From Colwellia psychrerythraea (GTDB taxonomy: Bacteria; Pseudomonadota; Gammaproteobacteria; Enterobacterales; Alteromonadaceae): DNA of 64,000 nucleotides. The stretch spans positions 19,159 to 83,158 of the forward strand of contig NZ_JQEC01000070.1 in the NCBI RefSeq assembly GCF_000764185.1. Reading direction: 5' to 3'. The notes below the pieces were generated by a model. The model did no database searches, was not told the origin of the DNA, and worked only from the letters and a program-made list of their open reading frames with translations. The position numbers and the translations under genes were made by a program. Of this stretch, positions 8,631 to 17,445 are shown piece after piece (the stretch's first letter is position 1; each line of letters starts with the position of its first letter).

Positions 8631-9825
8631 GTTGGGACACCCATGACTTGGCTAAATTTCAATCATGACACTATAGTTACTATTACGTATTAGATGCATG
8701 ATTGAGGTTAGCCTTATGACGCAAGCCAGAAGTAGCCAGGTTTCATTGCAAGACACTTGTTATTACCATTTGATTTCACGTTGTGTACGGCGTGCCTTTC
8801 TTTGCGGTGTTGATAAATACGATCACAAAAGTTATGAACATCGCCGTCAATGGATGGTTGATAGAATTCGTTTTCTCTCATCCATTTTTGCTATTGATAT
8901 TGCCGCATACGCTGTGATGTCGAACCATTACCATATTGTTGTACATGTGAATGAAGCTCAGGTGCAGGGTTGGTCTAATGAAGAGGTGTGCCAGCGTTGG
9001 TGTCAACTTTATGGTCTTCATCCTTTAGTAGAACGCTATTTATCAGGCTCTTGTACAACTGCTGCTGAAATTGATAAGGCGTCGGAGGTTATTGAAAAGT
9101 GGCGGCAAAGACTTACCGATATTTCTTGGTTTATGCGTAGCCTCAATGAATATATTGCGCGTAAAGCAAACAAGGAAGATGAGTGTAAGGGGCGCTTCTG
9201 GGAAGGTCGCTTTAAATCACAAGCTTTGTTAGACGAAAAAGCACTTTTGGTATGTATGGCGTATGTAGACTTAAACCCGATACGTGCTGGTATGGCCAAC
9301 AGTATTAAAACCTCACAATACACGTCTATTTTTGAAAGGGCACAGGGTAAATCTAGTTATCAAGATGATGTGAAAACCCTTCCATTTTCCGTTAAACCTT
9401 TACTGGGGTTTATTGGCAGTGAGCATAACAACCAACCAGCAGGTATTGCTTTTTCGCTATTGGATTACTTCTCTTTAATAGAGGCTACCGGCCGGGTAAT
9501 AAGGGCTGATAAAACGGGTAGTATTGATGAAAGCAGTTTTCCTTTATTGCTTGAACTTGGTATTTCGGGTGATGATTGGGTAGATCTTGCTCAGTACTTC
9601 GGGAAACAATATCATCAAGCCGTTGGTACTTTAGCTGAGTTATCGCAATTTGCTTTACACACTAATAAGCAATGGATCACCGGGCAGCGACAGCAATCCG
9701 CAATTTTTAACTGATATCACCACCTTTCACACCTTGAATTAATGGCTGACAACTCTGCTAGATATGCTTGTCTGCAATTTACCCTATTCATCAAAACAAC
9801 GTCCAATAATGATGGATGTCCCCCT
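8631..9825. mobile_element. RAYT-type insertion unit
   Basis: The transposase gene at 8716-9714 is bracketed by GTTGGGACACCCATGACTTG at 8631-8650 and GATGGATGTCCCCC starting 9811; their GGGACACCCAT and ATGGATGTCC cores are imperfect reverse complements, as expected for recognition hairpins of IS200-like/RAYT enzymes. Limits are approximate because no target duplication is made by this class. Confidence 0.45.
8716..9714 (+). CDS. REP-associated tyrosine transposase (RAYT, IS200-like Y1)
   Basis: Single-strand DNA transposase of the HUH/Y1 class, 332 residues. ATG 8716 is chosen over ATG 8698 because GAGGT lies seven bases before it. The HUH motif is HYH at residues 71-73 (in SNHYHIVVHV), and the candidate nucleophile tyrosine lies in SLNEYIARKANK, followed by GRFWEGRFKSQAL and a DLNPIRAGM motif typical of RAYTs. 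The C-terminal 80 residues are a helical domain shared with the fragment at 12530. The length is at the upper end of the family. RAYTs mobilise or maintain short palindromic repeats; related GGATGTCC sequences are scattered around it. Confidence 0.85.
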   Translation: MTQARSSQVSLQDTCYYHLISRCVRRAFLCGVDKYDHKSYEHRRQWMVDRIRFLSSIFAIDIAAYAVMSNHYHIVVHVNEAQVQGWSNEEVCQRWCQLYGLHPLVERYLSGSCTTAAEIDKASEVIEKWRQRLTDISWFMRSLNEYIARKANKEDECKGRFWEGRFKSQALLDEKALLVCMAYVDLNPIRAGMANSIKTSQYTSIFERAQGKSSYQDDVKTLPFSVKPLLGFIGSEHNNQPAGIAFSLLDYFSLIEATGRVIRADKTGSIDESSFPLLLELGISGDDWVDLAQYFGKQYHQAVGTLAELSQFALHTNKQWITGQRQQSAIFN

Positions 9826-10358
9826 TCTTCCCTGTAGTTAATATGGTTGGCATTGATGGGCATTGCATTGATGGGTGATCTAATTACGTTATTGAAAATA
9901 CCAATAGCGGTACTTATCGCTCGTGAGATTAACGCACTTTATATTTGAATGTTTCACTTGATTATATAGTCACAAAAACAGCCCATAATTCTTTGTAGTT
10001 ATTATGGGTGGCAGAGTCTATTTAGAGTCCATTGAGTTCATAATTATTTTATTTCATAGTTAACTTTTTCGCATAGCTAATTGCTTTGATAGGCTTTTAT
10101 TTTGTAAAAGGAGATAGTGAAATATTGTGTAATATTATTTCAAAGCGTTCTCTATTAATGTTTTAAATGTAACTTATGGAGTTAGTTATTTTGATAATTT
10201 TGAAGTTATAGCCGCTCTAATTAATGGGGTTGTTTGAATTTTTCAACAACTTCGTTCTTTAGGTTGTTTATAAATAATAGAAAAGAATTGGTCTTCGACC
10301 TATCCTGTTCAGGAAAAAGATATTGGATTATATCAATTCACAGATGGAGCAATAATAT
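9715..10358. other. Non-coding region between RAYT and toxin-like gene, with inverted repeat
   Basis: No ORF. It holds CCCATAAT at 9982-9989 and ATTATGGG at 10001-10008, an 8-bp perfect stem. A similar inverted pair lies at 12450-12476 on the other side of the toxin-like gene. The final 100 bases are A+T rich and probably carry the promoter of the gene at 10359. Confidence 0.45.
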
Positions 10359-11870
10359 ATGAAAAGATTAACTAGAAAATTGAGGATTTGTCACGCTTTA
10401 GTTGGTGTTGCTGGATTTATCTCAACCCTGTTATTCTCAGAGCAACTAATTGCATCGGAAGATTATCCATGTGCAAACGAGGGGGAAGCATGCCTCATTG
10501 CTCAACCTTTAGCTCGTAGTGCAGTCTCATATGGCGCGGAAGATGCTTACTATACTATTGAAGTCGAAGGTATGGATAGAGTCTCATGTACATCGGGGGT
10601 TATGGGCGACCCCAATATAGGTGTGCACAAAAAATGCTATACAAGAGTTCTGACTGACTTTCAACGGTTCACTGATTGGACTCATTGCGCCAATGAGAAT
10701 GAAATATGTGATACTAGTACAGGGAAAGATACTCCAGTAAAAGTTCGTTTCGGTGTGCCAGGTCACTGGGTCTATACTTGGGCATCTTCAGGGCATAATT
10801 GTAATGCATACGATGATATTGAATTAGATCCCAAATTTGGTACTGTAAAATATTGTGAATACTCACCTAGTTCGGCAATGAATCTGAATTTCACAACTTG
10901 TGCCGCAGAAGGACAAGTTTGTCATATACCGCAAGGAAGTGAAAATATTCCAAGTGTAATTAGATATGGATCAGGTAATAATTTCACCTACCGAGCTTAC
11001 AGTGGGACAAACTTGCCTTGCACTCTTGGTTCCTTTAATCATGATCCAAGCCCTTGGATTCAAAAAATATGCGGTAGCGCAAAGACGGATACTAAGAGTA
11101 TCACGAATATCAGAGGACGTTGGGTCCCTTTAACATGGTGTGATGGTTGTTCTAGCACGTCATATAAAGTAACACATGGTATAAAAGAAGGTACTAGTAC
11201 CGCTAAGTCGTCTTCTTGGACAGAGTCACTCGCTTCAGAAATATCGCTATCTGGTGGTTTCAAAACTCCAATCAGCGAAAGCTCTAGCTCGGTCACAATA
11301 ACTTCAAAGCTTTCTGTATCAGAGACTTCAACCGCTACAAATAGTTTCTCGTATACTGAAACAGAAACTACAACATATGAGTGCCCATATAACTTATGGC
11401 AGTGGCGAACAACCGTTACGGAAAACCAATACGATATAAGGGGAGCTAGTCATCCAACTAACATAGTTGCGACCGCAAGTTTATTCAAGTGCCAAATCTT
11501 TGCCCCCGTGCTGGTTGAATTCGATGTCAACTTTTATAGAAATTACAACTCTGATTTAACACAATTTAATGATGAACAATTACTACATCACTGGATAAAT
11601 CACGGAAAGTCAGAGCTTCGTCAAGCTGTACCTGATTTTCATGCAAGGCATTATATTCAAACCTATCCAGACTTAATGACTGCGTTTGGAGAAAACTATG
11701 AACTTATTTATGACCATTGGAGAAATTTTGGAATCAAGGAAGGTAGGCAGGCGTCTTACCAGTTTAACGTTAGAGAATACCTAATCAATCACCCGGAACA
11801 AGATCAGGTTTCAAATCAAAGATATATTAAAGCTTACAATCATTGGCGACAACACGGGCGTTTTTTTTAA
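10359..11870 (+). CDS. Secreted Cys-rich protein, putative aerolysin-like pore-forming toxin
   Basis: 503 residues, ATG after ATGGAGC. A signal peptide of about 32 residues ends at LIAS. Next come three Cys-rich repeats (about residues 33-95, 102-168 and 175-240) of pattern CA-x-E-x-x-x-C ... V-x-Y/F-G ... C ... D-P-x-x-G-x-x-K-x-C, probably disulfide-bonded and lectin-like. Residues 245-380 are strongly Ser/Thr-rich (SSSVTITSKLSVSETSTATN), the amphipathic beta pattern of aerolysin/ETX-MTX2 pore formers. The end has three repeats with YPDL or NHPE and HW-x-x-x-G, typical of surface or cargo modules. Neighbours are RAYT fragments, suggesting transfer. The pore-former call is inference. Confidence 0.6.
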   Translation: MKRLTRKLRICHALVGVAGFISTLLFSEQLIASEDYPCANEGEACLIAQPLARSAVSYGAEDAYYTIEVEGMDRVSCTSGVMGDPNIGVHKKCYTRVLTDFQRFTDWTHCANENEICDTSTGKDTPVKVRFGVPGHWVYTWASSGHNCNAYDDIELDPKFGTVKYCEYSPSSAMNLNFTTCAAEGQVCHIPQGSENIPSVIRYGSGNNFTYRAYSGTNLPCTLGSFNHDPSPWIQKICGSAKTDTKSITNIRGRWVPLTWCDGCSSTSYKVTHGIKEGTSTAKSSSWTESLASEISLSGGFKTPISESSSSVTITSKLSVSETSTATNSFSYTETETTTYECPYNLWQWRTTVTENQYDIRGASHPTNIVATASLFKCQIFAPVLVEFDVNFYRNYNSDLTQFNDEQLLHHWINHGKSELRQAVPDFHARHYIQTYPDLMTAFGENYELIYDHWRNFGIKEGRQASYQFNVREYLINHPEQDQVSNQRYIKAYNHWRQHGRFF

Positions 11871-11942
11871 ATATTCATAAACAATTAGGGCTGTTGCAAT
11901 AGTACTACTTTGATATTGACTACTTGCTTTTCTGAAGGAATA

Positions 11943-11986
11943 AAAGGTTCTTAAACAATACTACCCAGCTATGTTTAAGAGCCTTT
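11943..11986. terminator. Hairpin terminator candidate after toxin-like gene
   Basis: AAAGGTTCTTAAACA at 11943-11957 pairs with TGTTTAAGAGCCTTT at 11972-11986 (14 of 15). It lies 73 bases after the stop at 11870. The T tail is short, so it may be a weak or bidirectional terminator. Confidence 0.45.
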
Positions 11987-12080
11987 CTAAACAACTTAAC
12001 TTAGGAGGCGGGTCTTAGCTTTTGTATAATAACAATTCTCACATTTATTTCATTTCGGAGTTTGCCAAACTGGTTGTCGC

Positions 12081-12278
12081 GATTACTACATTTTAGTGCA
12101 GGTTCTAGCTAGGCTACATATCAGTGATGAAAGCTGGTTAAAACTTACCACCGATTTTGAGGGAATATTCACAGGAGCCGTTGGAACAGCAGAGCACTTA
12201 TGTGAATTTAGCGAGCATATTGGCTTGCAGCGAACACACGGTATAGCCAATGCAAAAAGCTGCTTGAATAGCGCATAA
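12081..12278 (+). pseudogene. C-terminal remnant of a second RAYT-type transposase
   Basis: The frame reads ARLHISDESWLKLTTDFEG then IFTGAVGTAEHLCEF and ends near RTHGIANAKSCLNSA. This follows the C-terminal plan of RAYT proteins (a W-x-x-L segment, then F-x-x-x-x-G-AVG, then a helix), but differs clearly from the intact gene at 8716, so it derives from another member. No catalytic domain is present upstream. The start codon used for the open frame (GTG 12096) has no ribosome site. Confidence 0.45.
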
Positions 12279-12449
12279 TCCCGTTTATTAATCCACTGTA
12301 AATTTGAAATCACGCTAGTTTTTAGTGTGATTAATTTAACTCAGCTGAAAGTTCATAAATTTGGTAAATATTAATGTTACAGGGTTAATAAAAGCTTATT
12401 TATTTCAGGCTTAGGTTTTTTATTTGGATTATAAAGACCAAAATAAAGG

Positions 12450-12476
12450 CCCATTATAATTCGCAATTATTATGGG
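12450..12476. repeat. CCCAT...ATGGG inverted repeat, right copy
   Basis: CCCATTATAATT and AATTATTATGGG pair with one mismatch around CGC. It resembles the pair at 9982-10008, which also precedes a GGCA(T/G)AG sequence. The two copies flank the toxin-like gene and its terminator. Confidence 0.4.
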
Positions 12477-12478
12477 GG

Positions 12479-12527
12479 GCATAGTTAATTGGTTGCATAG
12501 TTAATTGGTTAATTGCATAGTTAATTC
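12479..12527. repeat. Short tandem repeat GCATAGTTAATTGGTT, three units
   Basis: GCATAGTTAATT occurs three times within 49 bases, separated by GGTT or GGTTAATT, directly before the RAYT fragment at 12530. Probably slippage at the junction where the element was truncated. Confidence 0.5.
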
Positions 12528-12529
12528 GA

Positions 12530-12784
12530 TTAGATTACTTCTCTTTAATAGAAGCGACCGGCCGGGTAACAAGGTCTGATAAAACGGGTAGTATTGATGA
12601 AAGCAGTTTTCCTTTATTGCTTGAACTTGGTGTTACGGGTGATGATTGGGTAGACCTTGCTCAGCACTTCGGGAAACAATATCATCAAGCCGTTGGCACT
12701 TTAGCTGAGTTATCGCAATTTGTTTTACACACCAATAAGCAATGGATCACAGGGCAGCGACAGCAATCTGCAATTTTTAACTGA
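12530..12784 (+). pseudogene. 3' fragment of the RAYT gene at 8716 (second copy)
   Basis: These 255 bases match 9460-9717 at about 95 percent by eye and encode the last 84 residues of the same transposase up to the stop (end: QQSAIFN). The similarity continues about 80 bases past the stop, then the copy has about 100 bases not present at the equivalent place in the first copy before GATGGATGTCC returns. The 5' three quarters are missing, so it is inactive. It shows that RAYT sequence once existed on both sides of the toxin-like gene. Confidence 0.8.
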
Positions 12785-13159
12785 TATCACACCTCACTCC
12801 TTGAATTAATGGCTGACAACGCTGCTAGATATGTTTGTCTGCGATTTACCAAATTCATCAAAACAACGTCCAATTACCGTTTGAAAGCATACGCTGCGGT
12901 AATTAACGCCTGTGGGATTAACTTGCTTTGTATTTGATAAATTATTTGTGATGTTTTTTTGGGGGAAAACAAATGATGGATGTCCTATTTCCTCTACTTC
13001 CTCCTCCATTCGGACCTGACCCCATTGTGGTCGTTTCGATTCACCTGCTTGCTCAAGGCAATAATCTGGTCAGATATCCTTGAATCACCCGAGTAATGTT
13101 TGGACTTATTTAATATCTTTACCGCTATGTTAGCTAACCAACCAAAAACAGGCGGACCT
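12785..13159. other. Non-coding region with RAYT right-end sequence
   Basis: It contains the 3' flank shared with the first RAYT copy and a GATGGATGTCC at about 12974. A GCGGTAATTAACGC...GGATTAAC segment at 12896-12923 resembles GCGGTACTTATCGC...GATTAAC at 9907. No ORF supported. Confidence 0.4.
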
Positions 13160-14815
13160 ATGGAATCAACCAATCACCAGCAAAAAATCTATATTGAGTA
13201 TTACCTGAGTCAAACCGAAGCGCAAAAGCCAGGCAGCCCGCTGAACAGGCAGGCAGGAAAGGAGCAGGAATTCAATGTAACAACACAGCAGTTGAGGATA
13301 AGAAGTGAGTCGGGCTGTACCGTTGCTGAATTGAAAAGCCCTGCGGAGCTGATATGTTACCTTATGGCTGGGTATCCGTTCGATAATGGATACTTTCTCG
13401 ATGTTATCGCTCACCGCAATGAAATATCAGTATTGACCGCCGATTGCGGTGGATTTCTGCGTTTAAACGCATTAATGGTTAAAGTATTCAATAAGCTGTG
13501 CAGTAACGGGAAATTATATTCATTAAACTCCCTGAAGGGGGAGCTCCAGAAGCAAAAACTCAATCCCCCATTGGTCGGCACTGATCAAATTTACGATGCA
13601 AGTAAAACACTTGGCTGCATTTCCTGGGCTGACTTCTGGCGGCAAGGTAAAGAGCTCTTAGCGTACAGGGAATATATAGCAAAGGTGGAAAATATCCCGC
13701 TGGTCAGGCAGGTTTTTCTAACAGGCTGTATGGAAGGTCGCTGGTCTGAATTAACAATCGGACAAGCTTTCGAACAATTGATCGAGCACTATATCCAGCT
13801 GGAATATGAAGAGAGCAGTGCTATTATGGCGCATGATAACGTAGACGGATTAAGACAGGATTTTACTGAAGCGAAACAGCAGTTTGAACAAAAAAATGGC
13901 GAAGTGCAGCGTCCTCCAACGGAATTGTGGTGGGAATTTGTAACTCAGAGGATGCAGATATTAGCTAAATGGAATGTAAGGGCCTTCCTAGTTCCTGAAG
14001 ATAGAGATGAAACAACCCGAGGAGATACAAAAAACAATCTGTATGGTCTGCACATCACCCGCAAATTTTATCTCAATGGCATAGCCGAAACCGGGCTGCA
14101 ACCGAGAAACCGTGGCGGTTCAACCAAGACTAATACCGCTGATCAACAGATAGGCTCTGATCAGACTTCAGAAAACGTTAACGCTTTTGCCACCTGTCCG
14201 ACTGCATTGCGGCCATACATTATACAATTCTCCGACAGCCGAGATATGCTTACAGAGAAAATTGATGGGATGAGTCCGGTTGCACTGCGCTTTTTAATAC
14301 CTGCCAGTATCGGCAGGGATGCTCAATTTGGTGATTTCATGCAGGGTGACGCCACCAATACTCCATTAGCGATCCCGCCTGAGTTTATTGAAATGCTAAC
14401 TGAGGATGGCTGGGTTCCAGTGCAGCGTTATCCCGACAGACAATCGATTGAACTTATCAAGCCACAACTCGCTGCAAATACCCATGAAAACTACAGTGGT
14501 GTCTGGTTTGAAGCCGGTGAAATCAATAATTTCATCAACAGGTTTACCGAGAGCTTCAAGGGCGGTTACCCAGCAGCCTGTTCTGCCAACATCAAATTGA
14601 GAAACACTGCGATTGAAGTGAAGGAATTAAGACCAGGACAAGGCAAGGGCACATGGTACTTTATCGGTTGCTCTTTGCAGACCTCCGGTAACCCGAGCAA
14701 TTGGAGTTACACCTTTTTAGTGCCGGATGCATCCATTGCGGCCAAGCAAGACACGCCACTTGGTTCCGGCAGTCGGGTGTACAGCGGCTGGGTAGAATGG
14801 GCAAGATCCTTTTGA
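13160..14815 (+). CDS. Large hypothetical protein, possible ADP-ribosyltransferase-like domain
   Basis: 551 residues from ATG 13160; in-frame ATG 13127 and TTG 13100 are possible but lack a better ribosome site. No signal peptide. Around residues 295-325 is LYGLHITRKFYLNGIAETGL followed by QPRNRGGS, matching the opening of ADP-ribosyltransferase and RNA 2'-phosphotransferase folds (xHxT, then I-x-x-x-GL-x-P). A later VALRFLIPASI strand and SDS region would fit the same fold. The N-terminal 270 residues are helical and unassigned. The gene looks richer in G+C than its neighbours, suggesting transfer. It could be an intracellular or contact-delivered toxin; no immunity gene is obvious. ART assignment is tentative. 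Confidence 0.55.
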   Translation: MESTNHQQKIYIEYYLSQTEAQKPGSPLNRQAGKEQEFNVTTQQLRIRSESGCTVAELKSPAELICYLMAGYPFDNGYFLDVIAHRNEISVLTADCGGFLRLNALMVKVFNKLCSNGKLYSLNSLKGELQKQKLNPPLVGTDQIYDASKTLGCISWADFWRQGKELLAYREYIAKVENIPLVRQVFLTGCMEGRWSELTIGQAFEQLIEHYIQLEYEESSAIMAHDNVDGLRQDFTEAKQQFEQKNGEVQRPPTELWWEFVTQRMQILAKWNVRAFLVPEDRDETTRGDTKNNLYGLHITRKFYLNGIAETGLQPRNRGGSTKTNTADQQIGSDQTSENVNAFATCPTALRPYIIQFSDSRDMLTEKIDGMSPVALRFLIPASIGRDAQFGDFMQGDATNTPLAIPPEFIEMLTEDGWVPVQRYPDRQSIELIKPQLAANTHENYSGVWFEAGEINNFINRFTESFKGGYPAACSANIKLRNTAIEVKELRPGQGKGTWYFIGCSLQTSGNPSNWSYTFLVPDASIAAKQDTPLGSGSRVYSGWVEWARSF

Positions 14816-14854
14816 TAATGCCCGCTCAAGTAAACCAATGAGTGAAACAAGATG

Positions 14855-14868
14855 GGACATATATGTCC
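14855..14868. repeat. Perfect 14-bp palindrome GGACATATATGTCC
   Basis: It sits in CAAGATGGGACATATATGTCCTAA, which resembles the CAAGTTGGGACACCCATGAC end of the RAYT unit. It may be a solo RAYT recognition sequence or an operator for the gene at 15091, 223 bases downstream. A 63-codon frame over it is probably not a gene. Confidence 0.35.
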
Positions 14869-15090
14869 TAAAGAGCTTATCGTTAATTTGCACAGTTAAT
14901 TTAGTCGTTTTGGCCGAGTCTGAAATTGTAGAGGAAGTTAAAGTCGTGAACTGTATACGGGAAGGCTGCTCACCTAGGCTGTTAATAACAATCGGAGTCT
15001 CTTTTTTTTCGAATGATTTAAAGGTTTGAATTCATACATTACTCTTTAAATTACTTTATTTCGCTTAACACTTAAATTTTGGATAATACG

Positions 15091-16455
15091 ATGGATACTG
15101 ACTTTCATTTTTATGGTACTGGAACCGCAGCCCTTAATGCCGGCTTTAACCTTAAGCAAGCTAATCTTATTGCTAATGCTGCGGAATATGTTGATTTTTT
15201 TAATTCTGATTTTTGGTCAAACTGGAACATTAAAGATAATACGAATATTGTACAGGCCATCACATACCCGCAACTCACTTGTCAAACCATCGGGGCAAAA
15301 ATGGCAGTAGATTACAACAGTGATCTGTGGAATGCATTTCATTTTCCTCCCGGTAACCTTAGCCATAGCCAGGCATCAAATATTAACTCCTATGAGTGGG
15401 AGCAAAACTTTAAATCAAGATTGAAAATAAGGTCAACAGCGTCGTCATTATCTAATGCAGAAGTGCCTAAATTATGTCGGCCATATAGTGTGTTTGCGTT
15501 AGATATGGCCAAAGACAGCATAAATAAATTCAGAGAACTTAATGATGGCAAAAATGACCTAACCACTTTGATAAATACTTATACAGGTAACTCTGGTAAT
15601 TATTCGGTAGATGACCGAGAAAAATTAGCACTTATTTTATTAGGGATCCGCATGCATGTTTTTGCTGATACCTGGGCACATCAAGATTTTACTGGTGAAG
15701 CGAGCAAAAATATTAATGGCGCAGGCACACTCAACAGTGTTTATGCCAGTGAAAAAGATAGTAATGTCTTAAGTTTGACTGATTGGACGGGTACCGCTTG
15801 GGCACTGCATTCCGATACCGATTGTGCAGCAGCGCCAGCTTTTATTCCTGGTTCATCTGCCTGCCGAGGCCATGGCCAAGTAGGACACTTTCCTGACTAC
15901 TCTTGGTTGAGCTATATATATCCAGCTGCATGGCACCCAAGTAATGGCTATATTCTTAGGAATAATCCGACTGAATACAATGAAGCATGGTCTTGGTTAA
16001 GTACTGTGATGGCTAGCTGTTTAGGTATAAAAACAGCTAGTTCTAAAGTAAGTGACAACCCTTTAAAGACTAACTCTAACACTGGCGGACAAAGCCAAAA
16101 ACTCACCATTCCGGCAGATATTAATGATGCCATTTGTAAAAAACATACCTTAGATAATACCAAGTTATCTGCCGTGTTTGAGAGCGAGAAAACTTGGCAA
16201 TCAACAGAGCTAGGTAAAAAGTTTAAGCTCAATGAACGTTGGAATAATAATAAGTGCGTGTTTACAGAACCTATGTACAAAAGCTTGGGCTTGATTGATG
16301 GCTTGGCCCAAACGCGATATGGCAATATAAATGTTGAAGCTAATAGCACTTTACATTATATGCAACTAGCTGCCGATATACACTACAAGTGGTGCCAAAA
16401 ATGGGCAGAAGAACATCCAGAGTTCAAATGGCAACCTGCTGCGATTAAAAAATAA
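15091..16455 (+). CDS. DUF6765-family protein, possible zinc-phospholipase-like hydrolase
   Basis: 454 residues from ATG 15091 (TTG 15079 would add four). It begins MDTDFHFYGTGTAALNAGF, the hallmark start of DUF6765. Residues 184-200 read LGIRMHVFADTWAHQDF, with His189, Asp193 and His197; H-x3-D with a following His recalls zinc-dependent phospholipase C and S1/P1 nuclease helices, so metal-dependent hydrolysis is possible but unproven. AFHFPPGN near residue 90 and a C-terminal AADIHYKWCQKW block are also conserved in style. No signal peptide. The next gene, a PI-PLC, starts 85 bases downstream, and a divergent homologue lies at 2036. Confidence 0.7.
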   Translation: MDTDFHFYGTGTAALNAGFNLKQANLIANAAEYVDFFNSDFWSNWNIKDNTNIVQAITYPQLTCQTIGAKMAVDYNSDLWNAFHFPPGNLSHSQASNINSYEWEQNFKSRLKIRSTASSLSNAEVPKLCRPYSVFALDMAKDSINKFRELNDGKNDLTTLINTYTGNSGNYSVDDREKLALILLGIRMHVFADTWAHQDFTGEASKNINGAGTLNSVYASEKDSNVLSLTDWTGTAWALHSDTDCAAAPAFIPGSSACRGHGQVGHFPDYSWLSYIYPAAWHPSNGYILRNNPTEYNEAWSWLSTVMASCLGIKTASSKVSDNPLKTNSNTGGQSQKLTIPADINDAICKKHTLDNTKLSAVFESEKTWQSTELGKKFKLNERWNNNKCVFTEPMYKSLGLIDGLAQTRYGNINVEANSTLHYMQLAADIHYKWCQKWAEEHPEFKWQPAAIKK

Positions 16456-16539
16456 TAGCGTGTAATTAAGTGGTTATGCGTTAATTACAGTGTTCTATTG
16501 CAACTTTTCTATTATTTACATTACAAAGAGGAAGGCTAT

Positions 16540-17445
16540 ATGAATTGGTGCGAAAAATTAAAAGATGAAACTAGGATTAATCAAATTGCAATACCAGGGA
16601 CTCATGATTCATCAGCATGGACGCACCATGAAAATTTTCCAGGAATTCCCGGTGCGTGGGCTCAAAGAAAGAGTATTGAAGAGCAGCTTGAAATGGGAGT
16701 TCGTGCGTTTGATTTACGCGTTGGTTGCGCATCAAATATACATCACCTCGGTCTTACCAGTTTTATCGGTATGTATCATGGGCCTATTTATTTAAACTTA
16801 ACACTTAATGAAGTGTTAATTACAGTACGAAAATGGCTTGATAAAAACCCCAAAGAATTTTTAATACTGATATTCCAGCAGCAGGGAAAATTTTCTAGCC
16901 GTGATGACATTTCAAAAGGGGTGTCGACTAGCCTGAAACAGCATTTTGGAGACAAACTCCTAGAGTCAAACCCTGCTATGCAAGAATGGCCGACGTGTGG
17001 GGAAGTAAGAAATAAGGTTATTGTGATGAACCGTATGAGATCACCTATAGATGATGCTATTGATGTGCGGTCTTGGTTGACGGATGGAGATAATAGTGAA
17101 GGGATAGAACTCAATACTGACAGTGGCGTAACCGTATATTTACAAGATAAATATAAAGGTATATCAAAAGAGTCAGGTTTTGAAACGCTGACCAAAGATA
17201 ATATTAAAAAGTTTGCTGTTTTTAAAGCTGCAGCAGTAATCGATGTTAATAAAGATACTAAACTTTTAGGCATAAATCATTTGAGCTATTCAAATTTAAG
17301 GTATCAACCATGGTCTTCAGGAGAAGGAGTAAACATACTATTACAAGAAAATAATATGAAAACTAAGGGGCTCATAATGGCCGATGATGCAGACAGTACG
17401 ACTGTAGAACATATCATTAATATGAACAGTGAATATTCAGTCTAA
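16540..17445 (+). CDS. Phosphatidylinositol-specific phospholipase C X-domain protein
   Basis: Predicted phosphodiesterase of the bacterial PI-PLC family, 301 residues, close to the usual 300. ATG 16540 follows GAGGAAGG by four bases. Both catalytic histidines are present: His22 in IPGTHDSSAW and His80 in MYHGPIYLNLTL; MGVRAFDLRV supplies the acid/base region, and HEF-like, KEFLILIFQQ strands follow the TIM-barrel plan. There is no signal peptide, unlike secreted Bacillus and Listeria enzymes, so it may act inside the cell or be exported another way. It lies just after a DUF6765 gene; the two may act on one lipid or head-group substrate. Confidence 0.85.
   Translation: MNWCEKLKDETRINQIAIPGTHDSSAWTHHENFPGIPGAWAQRKSIEEQLEMGVRAFDLRVGCASNIHHLGLTSFIGMYHGPIYLNLTLNEVLITVRKWLDKNPKEFLILIFQQQGKFSSRDDISKGVSTSLKQHFGDKLLESNPAMQEWPTCGEVRNKVIVMNRMRSPIDDAIDVRSWLTDGDNSEGIELNTDSGVTVYLQDKYKGISKESGFETLTKDNIKKFAVFKAAAVIDVNKDTKLLGINHLSYSNLRYQPWSSGEGVNILLQENNMKTKGLIMADDADSTTVEHIINMNSEYSV

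Noticed and set aside
9907..12923. GCGGTA...GATTAAC pairs as integron attC sites
   Set aside because: No integrase in the window and no paired R'/R'' boxes with the GTTRRRY core.
14838..15029. 63-codon forward ORF
   Set aside because: It overlaps a palindrome and has no ribosome site or recognisable protein pattern; hydrophobic stretch looks like chance translation.
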